A stretch of DNA of 25,348 nucleotides from Thermocaproicibacter sp036844765 (GTDB taxonomy: Bacteria > Bacillota > Clostridia > Oscillospirales > Acutalibacteraceae): NCBI GenBank assembly GCA_036844765.1, contig DAIUFE010000022.1:1-25348 (forward strand), in the 5' to 3' direction. The notes beneath the pieces are model-generated. The model saw only the letters and a program-made list of their open reading frames with translations. It made no database searches and was not told where the DNA came from. Shown one piece after another: positions 16,948 to 25,040 of the stretch; the stretch's first letter is position 1, and every line of letters begins with the position of its first letter. The position numbers and the translations under genes were made by a program.

Positions 16948-17970
16948 TCACTTGTTGCGGGCGGCGATGGCCTTTTTGACCTCTTCGGTGAAGAGGGGAA
17001 CGATCTTCAGCGCGTCCCCCGCCACGCCGTAATCCGCGACCTCGAAGATCGGGGCGGTCTCGTCCTTGTTGATCGCGAGGATCACGTCGGATTCCTCCAT
17101 GCCGGCGAGGTGCTGGATCGCGCCCGAAATGCCGCACGCGATATAGAGGTTCGGGCGGACGGTCTTTCCGGTCTGACCGACCTGGAGGTCCTTTTCGACC
17201 CAGCCGGCGTCCACGGCGGCGCGGGAAGAGCTGACCGTCCCGCCGAGCGCGTCCGCGAGACCCTGCAGAAGCTTGAAATTCTCGGGGCGGCCCATGCCGC
17301 GGCCGCCGGAAACCAGAATCTTCGCGTCCTGGATATCCATCTTGTGGGATTCCTTCTTCACCACGTCGAGGATTTGGACGTCCTTCTCGGATTCCGGAAT
17401 CGCGAGGTCCAGCTTTTCGACCTTGGCCTTCGCGTCCGCGACCGGTTTGATCTTCTGCATCACGCCGGGGCGGACGGTCGCCATCTGCGGGCGGTACTCG
17501 GGGCAGACGATGGTCGCCATGATGTTCCCGCCGAAAGCCGGGCGGGTCATCCGGAGGTTCTTCGTCCCGTCGTCGGCGATGTCCAGCTTGGTGCAGTCGG
17601 CCGTCAGGCCGGTGCGGACGCGCGCGGCCACGCGGGGCGCGAGGTCGCGGCCGATGGCCGTGGCGCCGTACAGGACGACGGCGGGTTTGTATTTTTCAAT
17701 CACGCTGCAAAGAACGTAGGCGTACGGCTTCGTGGAGTACAGCCTGAGGTCCGGGTCGTCCACGAGGACGATCCGGTCGGCCCCGTAGCTGGCGAGGTCC
17801 GCGCAGAGGCCGGAGACCCCGCTGCCGACCAGCACGGCCGTGACCTCGGTTTCCAGCTTGCGGGCGAGCTCCCCCGCCTTGCCGAGCAGCTCGTGGGAAA
17901 CGCCGGCCACCTTGCCGTCGACCTGCTGGATGAAAACGAAAACGCCCTGATAATCCTGGATATTCATCAT
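16948..17970 (-). CDS. etfA: Electron transfer flavoprotein subunit alpha
   Basis: EtfA pairs with EtfB to carry electrons for butyryl-CoA dehydrogenase. In anaerobic butyrate producers the EtfAB-Bcd complex bifurcates electrons from NADH to crotonyl-CoA and ferredoxin. The protein has the N-terminal ETF fold (VTAVLVGSG, YGADRIVLVDDPDL, ARVRTGLTADCTKLDI) and the C-terminal FAD domain with SGGRGMGRPENF, VGQTGKTVRPNLYIACGISGA and IAINKD-like DVILAINKDETAPIF. The stop is at 16948. The frame opens with a TTG at 17985, but the ATG pair at 17970/17967, after GTGGTGAG, fits the usual MNIQDYQG start of this subtype, giving about 340 residues. It follows etfB by 16 bases or less and is the last gene of the operon. 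Confidence 0.96.
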   Translation of the reverse strand: MMNIQDYQGVFVFIQQVDGKVAGVSHELLGKAGELARKLETEVTAVLVGSGVSGLCADLASYGADRIVLVDDPDLRLYSTKPYAYVLCSVIEKYKPAVVLYGATAIGRDLAPRVAARVRTGLTADCTKLDIADDGTKNLRMTRPAFGGNIMATIVCPEYRPQMATVRPGVMQKIKPVADAKAKVEKLDLAIPESEKDVQILDVVKKESHKMDIQDAKILVSGGRGMGRPENFKLLQGLADALGGTVSSSRAAVDAGWVEKDLQVGQTGKTVRPNLYIACGISGAIQHLAGMEESDVILAINKDETAPIFEVADYGVAGDALKIVPLFTEEVKKAIAARNK

Positions 17971-17986
17971 GCTCACCACTTTCAAA

Positions 17987-18772
17987 CTACAGAATGAATT
18001 TTTCCTTCAGCTTTTCCAGCAGATACTCGGCCGCTTCCTGCGGGGTGAGGTCGGTGACCATTGTGCCGGCCGCTTTGGGGCTCTTGGTGAAGGTCTCGAC
18101 GACCCTGGTGGGCGAGCCCTTCAGGCCGATGTCCCCGTCCTTCACGTCGAGATCCTTGCGGGTGATCGTCCGGATCTGTTTCTCGCGGTAGGCGTCGAAA
18201 ATCCCCTGGGGGGTCATGTAGCGCGGCGTGTTCAGCTCGCTCAGCGCCGTGATCAGGCAGGGCATCTTCGCCTTCACGATGTGGTACCGGTCCTCAAACT
18301 GGCGCTTGACGGTGACGGAATCCCCCTCCACCTGGATCTCTTCGGCATAGCTGATGTTGGGGATGTTCAGGTTCTCCGCGATCTGGGGGCCAACCTGGGC
18401 GGTGTCGCCGTCGATCGCCTGGCGGCCCGTGATGATCAGGTCGTACGGCAGCGTCTTCAGCGCGGCCGCGAGGGTGTGCGCGGTGGCCCAGGTGTCGGCC
18501 CCGCCGAACGCGCGGTCGGTCACGAGGACGGCCTCGTCGGCGCCCATGGCGAGCGCCTCGCGCAGGGCGGTTTCCGCCTGCGGCGGGCCCATCGAGACCA
18601 CCGCCACGTGCGCGCCCTGCGAATCCTTCAGCCGCAGCGCGGCCTCCAGGCCCGCCTTGTCGTCCGGATTGATGATGCTGGGGACGCCCTCGCGGATCAG
18701 CCGGCCGGTCTTCGGGTCGAGCTTGACCTCGTTGGTATCCGGTACCTGCTTGATGCAAACGACAATATTCAA
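17987..18772 (-). CDS. etfB: Electron transfer flavoprotein subunit beta
   Basis: EtfB binds the second flavin and contacts the dehydrogenase; with EtfA it links Bcd to NADH and ferredoxin. The 261-residue protein starts MNIVVCIKQVPDTNEVKLDP, as is typical, with PSIINPDDKAGLEAALRLKD, ALREALAMGADEAVLV and the flavin-binding GRQAIDGDTAQVGPQIAE. The C-terminal tail with SPTRVVETFTKSP is normal. The start is a TTG at 18772 behind a strong AAGGAGGG at eight bases. Being next to bcd and etfA points to the bifurcating type rather than an aerobic electron carrier, though sequence alone does not prove bifurcation. Confidence 0.96.
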   Translation of the reverse strand: MNIVVCIKQVPDTNEVKLDPKTGRLIREGVPSIINPDDKAGLEAALRLKDSQGAHVAVVSMGPPQAETALREALAMGADEAVLVTDRAFGGADTWATAHTLAAALKTLPYDLIITGRQAIDGDTAQVGPQIAENLNIPNISYAEEIQVEGDSVTVKRQFEDRYHIVKAKMPCLITALSELNTPRYMTPQGIFDAYREKQIRTITRKDLDVKDGDIGLKGSPTRVVETFTKSPKAAGTMVTDLTPQEAAEYLLEKLKEKFIL

Positions 18773-18800
18773 AGAAATTCCCTCCTTAGAGTTTCCCGCC

Positions 18801-19940
<1,140 letters not shown>

Positions 19941-19973
19941 ACTCGTTCCTCCAAAATCAGTCGGTTACGGATT

Positions 19974-20816
19974 TTACTTTTTGGAATAGTCGTAGAATCC
20001 CCTGCCGGTCTTTCTGCCGAGAAGTCCGCCGCGGACCATCTTGCGGAGCAGGGGGTGAGGACGGTATTTCGGGTCGCCGGTTTCGGCCTGAAGGACTTCC
20101 ATCACGTCGAGCACGATGTCGAGGCCGATGAGGTCGCCCAGGGCGAGCGGGCCCATCGGGTGGTTCGCGCCGAGCCGCATGGCCGTGTCGATGTCCTCCG
20201 CGGAGGCCGTGCCCTCCGCATAGACGCCGACCGCCTCGTTGATCATGGGGACGAGGATCCGGTTGACGACGAAGCCCGGCGCCTCCTTGACCTGGACCGG
20301 CGTCTTGCCGATCTCCCTGGAAACGGCCTTGATCTTCTCCAACAGGCTGTCGGGCGTGTTGATGCCGGCGATGACCTCCACCAGCTTCATGACCGGGGCG
20401 GGGTTGAAGAAATGCATGCCGCAGACGGGCCGGTCCAGCCCGCTGCCGATCTCGGTGATGGAAAGGGACGAGGTGTTGGTCGCAAAGACGGTCTCCGGCT
20501 TGCAGATGCCCTGCAGCTCGCGGAACAGCGTCTTCTTGACGTCCATCTTCTCGAGGGCGGCCTCCACGATCAGGTCGCAGTCCGAAGTGATCTCCTTCGT
20601 CCCGGTGGTGATCTTCGCGAGGATGGCGTCCGCCTTCGCCTGCTCGATCTTCCCGCGGGAAACCAGCTTGTTCAGGGACTTTGTGATCTTTGCCTTGCCG
20701 TTCGCGGCGAACTGCTCGTTGATGTCGCACAGCCTGACGGTATAGCCCTCCGTCTGGGCGAACGCCTGCGCGATGCCGGAACCCATGGTCCCCGCGCCGA
20801 TAATGCCAACAATCAT
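19974..20816 (-). CDS. hbd: 3-hydroxybutyryl-CoA dehydrogenase
   Basis: Hbd reduces acetoacetyl-CoA to (S)-3-hydroxybutyryl-CoA. The 280-residue protein has the dinucleotide fold GAGTMGSGIAQAFA (residues 7-20) with an acidic residue at D31 after strand two, which favours NAD(H). The catalytic histidine lies in GMHFFNPAPVMKLVEV (H135), with N185 in APGFVVNRIL, and the C-terminal domain has GANHPMGPLALGDLIGLD. The length is that of the stand-alone clostridial enzyme rather than the FadB-like fusion. ATG 20816 has AGGAGG eight bases upstream. It sits between crt and bcd with about 30-base gaps. Confidence 0.97.
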   Translation of the reverse strand: MIVGIIGAGTMGSGIAQAFAQTEGYTVRLCDINEQFAANGKAKITKSLNKLVSRGKIEQAKADAILAKITTGTKEITSDCDLIVEAALEKMDVKKTLFRELQGICKPETVFATNTSSLSITEIGSGLDRPVCGMHFFNPAPVMKLVEVIAGINTPDSLLEKIKAVSREIGKTPVQVKEAPGFVVNRILVPMINEAVGVYAEGTASAEDIDTAMRLGANHPMGPLALGDLIGLDIVLDVMEVLQAETGDPKYRPHPLLRKMVRGGLLGRKTGRGFYDYSKK

Positions 20817-20845
20817 CAGGGAAACCTCCTTATCGTTTCAAAAAG

Positions 20846-21622
20846 TCACCGGTTGACGAACGGATCGTGTTTGCGCTTCTCGCAGAACGCCGTCATGGCG
20901 TTCCTCTGGTCCTCGGTGCCGCAGCAGGCGGCGAAAAGCTCCGGCTCCAGCGCCGTCGCGGAATCGATGTCCATCTGCAGGCCGAGGTTGATCGCCTTCT
21001 TGCACTGGCGCACGGCGATGGGCGCGTTGCCCGCGATGCGCTGCGCCAGCTTGATGCATTCGTCCATCAGGCGGTCGGCCGGATAGACGGCGTTGACCAG
21101 CCCGATGGAAAGGGCCTCCGCAGCCTTGACGTTGCGGCAGGTATAGATCAGTTCCTTGGCCCTGCCGACGCCGACGGTGCGCGCCAGCCGCTGCGTTCCG
21201 CCGAAGCCCGGCGTGATGCCGAGGCCCGCCTCCGGCTGGCCGAACAGCGCGTTTTCGGACGCGATGCGGATGTCGCAGCAGAGCGAAAGCTCGCATCCGC
21301 CGCCCAGCGCATAGCCGTTGACCGCGGCGATGACCGGCACGGGGAGCTTTTCGATCCTGCGGAACACCGCGTTCCCCCGCGCGCTGAACGCCCGGCCCTC
21401 CGCGCTCGTCATGGTGCTCATGGCGCCGATATCCGCGCCCGCCACGAAGGATTTCTGCCCCGCCCCGGTCACGATCACGCAGCGCGTCGTCCCGGGGTCG
21501 ATCGCGCCGATCACGGCCTCCAGGTCGCTCAGAACCTCCGGATTCAGGGCGTTGAGGGCCTTCGGGCGGTCGATGGTCACAACGCCCACAAAACCCTTCT
21601 GCTCATATTGGACATAACTCAT
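20846..21622 (-). CDS. crt: Crotonase / enoyl-CoA hydratase (3-hydroxybutyryl-CoA dehydratase)
   Basis: Crt removes water from 3-hydroxybutyryl-CoA to give crotonyl-CoA. The 258-residue protein has the crotonase-fold oxyanion-hole segment (SFVAGADIGAM) and the two catalytic glutamates in ALGGGCELSLCCDIRIAS (E111) and FGQPEAGLGITPGFGGTQRL (E131). The frame is open far upstream, but the start is fixed by homology (MSYVQYEQKGFVGVVTIDRP) and by GGGG ahead of the ATG at 21622. The position between thl and hbd fits the pathway order. Confidence 0.96.
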   Translation of the reverse strand: MSYVQYEQKGFVGVVTIDRPKALNALNPEVLSDLEAVIGAIDPGTTRCVIVTGAGQKSFVAGADIGAMSTMTSAEGRAFSARGNAVFRRIEKLPVPVIAAVNGYALGGGCELSLCCDIRIASENALFGQPEAGLGITPGFGGTQRLARTVGVGRAKELIYTCRNVKAAEALSIGLVNAVYPADRLMDECIKLAQRIAGNAPIAVRQCKKAINLGLQMDIDSATALEPELFAACCGTEDQRNAMTAFCEKRKHDPFVNR

Positions 21623-21653
21623 CGCACAAGCCCCTTTTCCTGTGTCAAATCGG

Positions 21654-22838
21654 TCAGTCGCCCATCTTGACGATGGTCGCGACACCCATGCCGCCGCCCA
21701 CGCAGAGGGTGGCGAGGCCGTAGCGGCTCTGCCTTCTGCGCATCTCGTACAGCAGGGTGGTGAGGATGCGGCAGCCGGAGCAGCCGACCGGATGGCCCAG
21801 CGCAATGGCGCCGCCGTTGACGTTGACCCTGCTCTTGTCGAGTCCCAGCTCCCTGCAGACCTCGATGGACTGCGAGGCGAACGCCTCGTTCACCTCGAAC
21901 AGATCCATGTCTTTGACCGAAAGGCCGGTTTTCGCCATGATCTTTTTGGTCGCGTCGATCGGGCCGAGGCCCATGTAGGCCGGGTCCACGCCCGCGGAAG
22001 CGCCCGCGATCCAGGTGGCCATCGGCTTTACGCCCAGCTCCTTCGCCTTTTCCTCCGACATCACCACAATGGCGGAGGCCGCGTCGTCGATTCCGGAGGA
22101 GTTGCCCGCCGTAACGGTGCCGCCTTCTTTGAACGCCGGCTTCAGGGCGGAAAGGCTTTCCACGGTCACGTTGGCGCGCGGAGCCTCGTCGGTATCCATC
22201 AGGACTTCCTTTTTCCTCTGCCTGACCTTGACCGGGACGATCTCTTCCCGGAACTTGCCGTCCGCGATGGCTTTCTGCGCTTTCTGCTGGCTGTCGGCGG
22301 AAAACTCGTCCTGCATCCGGCGGGTGATGCCGTACTTTTCCGCCACATTCTCGGCCGTGACGCCCATGTGGTAATGGTGAAAGGTATCCTCCAGGCCGTC
22401 GTTGATCATCGAATCGATCAGCACGCCGTCGCGCATGCGGTAGCCGAAGCGGGCGTTTTTCAGAAGGTAGGGCGCGCCGGACATGTTCTCCGTGCCGCCC
22501 GCGACGATCACGTCCGCTTCGCCGGCCTCGATCAGGGCCGCGGCGACGTTGATGCTTTTGAGACCGGAGCCGCACAGGTTGTTCAGCGTGAAAGCGGGGA
22601 CGGAAACCGGCATGCCCGCGTAGACCGCGGCCTGACGCGCGACGTTCTGGCCGATGCCGGCCTGGTACACGCACCCGAGGATGACCTCGTCCACCTGGTC
22701 CGGCGCCACGCCGGCGCGCTTCATGGCCTCTTTCACGACGATCGTCGCGAGCTCGGGGGTCGGCGTGCCGGACAGCAGGCCGCCCATTTTCCCGATGGGC
22801 GTGCGGCAGGCTCCGGCCAAAACGATCTTTTTCGACAT
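21654..22838 (-). CDS. thl: Acetyl-CoA C-acetyltransferase (thiolase)
   Basis: Thl condenses two acetyl-CoA to acetoacetyl-CoA, the entry to the butyrate pathway. The 394-residue protein has the thiolase cysteine NNLCGSGLKSIN (C89), the histidine in GGAIALGHPVGCSG (H349) and the second cysteine in LCVGGGMGVA (C379), all in the usual order. The frame is open five codons further, but ATG 22838 has GGAGGA eight bases upstream and gives the typical MSKKIVLAGACRTPIG start. It is the first gene of the thl-crt-hbd-bcd-etfB-etfA operon, so its promoter region controls all six. Confidence 0.97.
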   Translation of the reverse strand: MSKKIVLAGACRTPIGKMGGLLSGTPTPELATIVVKEAMKRAGVAPDQVDEVILGCVYQAGIGQNVARQAAVYAGMPVSVPAFTLNNLCGSGLKSINVAAALIEAGEADVIVAGGTENMSGAPYLLKNARFGYRMRDGVLIDSMINDGLEDTFHHYHMGVTAENVAEKYGITRRMQDEFSADSQQKAQKAIADGKFREEIVPVKVRQRKKEVLMDTDEAPRANVTVESLSALKPAFKEGGTVTAGNSSGIDDAASAIVVMSEEKAKELGVKPMATWIAGASAGVDPAYMGLGPIDATKKIMAKTGLSVKDMDLFEVNEAFASQSIEVCRELGLDKSRVNVNGGAIALGHPVGCSGCRILTTLLYEMRRRQSRYGLATLCVGGGMGVATIVKMGD

Positions 22839-22932
22839 AAGTGATTCCTCCATTCATTTTTTTAGGGTATTCTTTCCGTTCTACGGCGATAAAATAAGAA
22901 AAAACGACGTTTCCATTTGGATCTGCACGATT

Positions 22933-22950
22933 ATGTTAAATATATCACAA
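22933..22950 (-). promoter_or_regulatory. Candidate Rex (NADH/NAD+ sensor) operator
   Basis: Read on the minus strand the 18 bases are TTGTGATATATTTAACAT. Against the Rex consensus TTGTTAA-N4-TTAACAA (G is tolerated at position 5) 11 of 14 defined positions are identical and one more is the tolerated G. It covers the -10 box, where a bound repressor would block transcription. Rex control of butyrate-pathway genes is known in Clostridia; binding here is an inference. Confidence 0.55.
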
Positions 22951-22967
22951 ATGAATGCAGGTTGCAA
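22939..22967 (-). promoter_or_regulatory. Promoter of the thl operon
   Basis: On the minus strand TTGCAA (22967-22962) and TATATT (22944-22939) are spaced 17 bases apart. The start of transcription would be near 22932, leaving a leader of about 95 bases to the thl ATG. The leader has no strong hairpin that I can see. Confidence 0.7.
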
Positions 22968-22972
22968 CCTGC
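22957..22972. promoter_or_regulatory. Perfect 16-bp palindrome over the -35 box (candidate operator)
   Basis: GCAGGTTGCAACCTGC is its own reverse complement and contains the whole -35 hexamer. The symmetry does not extend further. It looks like the site of a dimeric regulator distinct from Rex; I cannot name the protein. Confidence 0.5.
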
Positions 22973-23039
22973 GCGCGGCAAAAAATCGTGAAAGCGCGCG
23001 CCGTCCGCCGGAAAACGATCCGGAATCCTTCGATTTCAT

Positions 23040-23079
23040 AAAAAAGCCCCCGAAGCGCCGAAAGGAACGCTTCGGGAGC
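23040..23079 (-). terminator. Intrinsic terminator of the phosphoribosyltransferase gene
   Basis: On the minus strand a stem of nine pairs, one mismatch, then two pairs (GCTCCCGAAGCG with CGCTTCGGGGGC), loop of ten bases, followed by six T. It lies about 95 bases after the gene's stop and about 70 bases upstream of the palindrome at the thl promoter. The intervening 22973-23039 holds nothing else I recognise. Confidence 0.8.
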
Positions 23080-23172
23080 CGCTTTGAAACCGTCCCGCCT
23101 AACAAAGCTCTTTTTTCGCTTCGCGCCGAACGGCGGGCCGCGCGTGCAGACTCAGCCTGCCCCGCGGGAAGA

Positions 23173-23796
23173 TCACATCCGGGAATAGCCGTAGCTGTTG
23201 ACGATCGCGTCGATTTTGCGCCCGCCCTTGCACAGGGGGCAGTCCTGGAACGAATAGGTGCGGTAATTGGGAAGGTCGCCGCTCGTGAAGATCGGGTCGA
23301 TCCCGACGCCGCCCATCTCGCCGATCGCGCTGAAGATGGCGGAAATGCCCACGACCCGCCCGCCGTAGTATTTGATGCATTCCAGCGCGCGGTTGATGGT
23401 CTTCCCCGTGGTGGCGGAAGCGACCAGAAGCAGGATGCTCTTGCCCCAGATCATTTTCTGCACGTTGTCGCGGAACAGCAGCTGGCCGTTCGTGTTGTAC
23501 TCCGGGGTGATCACGTTGACCGGCGTGTCGCCGGCGGTGACGTAGTCGGCCAGGAACGCCCCGATCACCTCGCAGCCGTCCATGCAGATGATGGTGTCGA
23601 CGGCGGCGCCCTCTTCCCGGTACTTTTTCGAGAGACACTCCGCCGCCTGCATGGCCATATCGTGCCGGTGCTTGATCTCCGTCATGTCAATGTAATAATT
23701 GACATGGGAATGGGTCGTCGCGAAATGGCCCGGAATAATGGAAATCGAAATTCCCCGGTTTTTGTCCGACTGGATCCGAAGCGCTCTGCTTTCCAT
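23173..23796 (-). CDS. Phosphoribosyltransferase-fold protein with atypical PRPP loop
   Basis: The 207-residue protein has the alternating strand-helix pattern of type I phosphoribosyltransferases: VDTIICMDGCEVIGAFLAD (about 66-84) and a hydrophobic strand followed by the loop SILLLVASATTGKT (120-133), at the place of the PRPP motif. True enzymes usually have two acidic residues there (as in ...DDVITTGGT); here they are replaced by VASA, while TTGKT keeps the phosphate-binding turn. A C-terminal CPLC pair (C186, C189) and the tail IDAIVNSYGYSRM are typical of a clostridial family often labelled orotate phosphoribosyltransferase-like. I would not assign a substrate. ATG 23796 has GGAGGAGAT seven bases upstream. 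It has its own promoter and terminator and is divergent from the S1-domain gene. Confidence 0.82.
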   Translation of the reverse strand: MESRALRIQSDKNRGISISIIPGHFATTHSHVNYYIDMTEIKHRHDMAMQAAECLSKKYREEGAAVDTIICMDGCEVIGAFLADYVTAGDTPVNVITPEYNTNGQLLFRDNVQKMIWGKSILLLVASATTGKTINRALECIKYYGGRVVGISAIFSAIGEMGGVGIDPIFTSGDLPNYRTYSFQDCPLCKGGRKIDAIVNSYGYSRM

Positions 23797-23842
23797 ACTG
23801 ATCTCCTCCAATTTCCAATGCCGTTCCCGAACCGATATAGAT

Positions 23843-23871
23843 AGAATACCATATATGGCAAATATTATCAA
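23843..23871 (-). promoter_or_regulatory. Promoter of the phosphoribosyltransferase-like gene
   Basis: On the minus strand TTGATA (23871-23866) and TATTCT (23848-23843) are spaced 17 bases apart, about 45 bases ahead of the ATG. Confidence 0.6.
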
Positions 23872-23902
23872 TGCGGATTTTTGCTTTTCCGCCGCCGCAG
23901 GC

Positions 23903-23927
23903 CGCGCCCAATTCTTTGCCGGGCGCG
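23903..23927. repeat. Small hairpin between the divergent genes
   Basis: CGCGCCC and GGGCGCG pair perfectly over seven bases around an 11-base loop, in the 187-base intergenic space upstream of the S1-domain gene. No clear plus-strand promoter is visible for that gene, although CATATAAG near 23949-23955 could serve as a weak -10. The role of the hairpin is unknown. Confidence 0.3.
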
Positions 23928-23983
23928 TATTACCCTCCGGCTTTTTGCATATAAGTTAGGGAAAGACAAAGGGAGGGAATAAA

Positions 23984-24925
23984 ATGCTTCACTACGAGCC
24001 GGAAGGGTGGAAAATCGACACTCCGGAAAACCGGGCGGCTCTGCAGAATTTCTCGACACTGAACGACGCCTGCCGGGAAGGGCGCATCCTGGAGGCCCGC
24101 GCCGTGGTCTGCGACAGCGCGCACAATCTCTGGGTCGACCTGGGGTGCATGAAAGGGATCGTTCCGCGCGAGGAGGGTGCGCTCGGGATTCGGGAGGGGA
24201 CCGTCCGCGATATCGCGATCATTTCCCGAGTGAACCGCCCGGTTTGCTTTGTCGTGACCGATTTTGAAAAAAAGCCGGACGGCACGGTCAACGCCGTCCT
24301 TTCGCGCCGGGCCGCGCAGCAGCGGTGCCGGGAGGAACGGATCTCGCAGATGAAGCCGGGCGACGTGATCGACGCCCGGATCACCCACCTGGAAAGCTTC
24401 GGCGCCTTCGCCGACATCGGCTGCGGCATTGTCGCGCTGCTGCCGATCGACGCGATTTCCGTCTCCCGCATCGACCACCCGCGGGAACGCTTCTCCGTGG
24501 GCATGGATATCCGCGCCGTGGTCAAGTCCGTGGAAAAGGAGACCGGCCGCATCACGCTCAGCCACAAAGAGCTGCTCGGTACCTGGGAAGAGAACGTGGC
24601 CCTGTTCTCCCCCGGCGAAACCGTCGCCGGGATCGTGCGCTCTGTGGAGCAGTACGGCATCTTCGTGGAGCTGACGCCGAACCTCGCCGGCCTGGCCGAA
24701 ACGAAGGAGGACGTCTTCCCCGGCCAGCAGGCGAGCGTTTACATAAAAAGCATCCTCCCCGCGCGCATGAAGGTCAAACTCGTCATCATCGACACGTTCG
24801 ACTGTTCCTACCGGCCGGCGCCGCCGAAATATTTCTTCACGGGGAGCCGGATGGACCGTTTCGTCTACTCCCCGCCCGGCAGCGAAAAGGAGATCGTGAC
24901 CGATTTCACGTCCGCCCCGCCGTAG
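23984..24925 (+). CDS. S1 RNA-binding domain protein (three S1 repeats, RpsA-like)
   Basis: The 313-residue protein has three S1-type OB folds: about 33-110 (ILEARAVVCDSAHNLWVDLGCMKGIVP), 124-195 (GDVIDARITHLESFGAFADIGCG, then the typical GRITLSHKELLG end) and 209-270 (GETVAGIVRSVEQYGIFVELTPNLAGL). The second and third are the closest to ribosomal protein S1. It is shorter than true S1 and has an unusual aromatic and proline-rich tail (YRPAPPKYFFTGSRMDRFVYSPPGS). It probably binds RNA and is often annotated as S1 in Clostridia; whether it works on ribosomes is not shown by the sequence. ATG 23984 has GGGAGGGA about six bases upstream. It is divergent from the phosphoribosyltransferase-like gene and convergent with prfB. 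Confidence 0.85.
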   Translation: MLHYEPEGWKIDTPENRAALQNFSTLNDACREGRILEARAVVCDSAHNLWVDLGCMKGIVPREEGALGIREGTVRDIAIISRVNRPVCFVVTDFEKKPDGTVNAVLSRRAAQQRCREERISQMKPGDVIDARITHLESFGAFADIGCGIVALLPIDAISVSRIDHPRERFSVGMDIRAVVKSVEKETGRITLSHKELLGTWEENVALFSPGETVAGIVRSVEQYGIFVELTPNLAGLAETKEDVFPGQQASVYIKSILPARMKVKLVIIDTFDCSYRPAPPKYFFTGSRMDRFVYSPPGSEKEIVTDFTSAPP

Positions 24926-24975
24926 TTCCGGGAAATTCCCTCGCACAGCCGAAGCGGCCGCCGCGCCGCTCTTTT

Positions 24976-25014
24976 CATAAAATAATCGCCCCCCGGCGCA
25001 GCCGGGGGGCGATT
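24976..25014 (-). terminator. Strong hairpin terminator between the S1 gene and prfB
   Basis: A perfect 14-base stem, AATCGCCCCCCGGC with its complement, and a GCA loop (24984-25014). On the minus strand it is followed by ATTATTTTATG, so it mainly serves prfB, whose stop is 27 bases upstream. It may also stop transcription of the S1 gene from the other side. Confidence 0.75.
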
Positions 25015-25040
25015 CTATGTCCGGCCGGGACCGCGAAGCC

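Noticed and set aside
16627..17997. A 456-codon open frame on the plus strand overlapping etfA and the DUF1294 gene
   Set aside because: It crosses a terminator hairpin and lies antisense to etfA; its product has no family pattern.
23903..23927. Riboswitch ahead of the S1-domain gene
   Set aside because: Only one seven-base hairpin is present, with no conserved aptamer sequence that I recognise and no clear expression platform.
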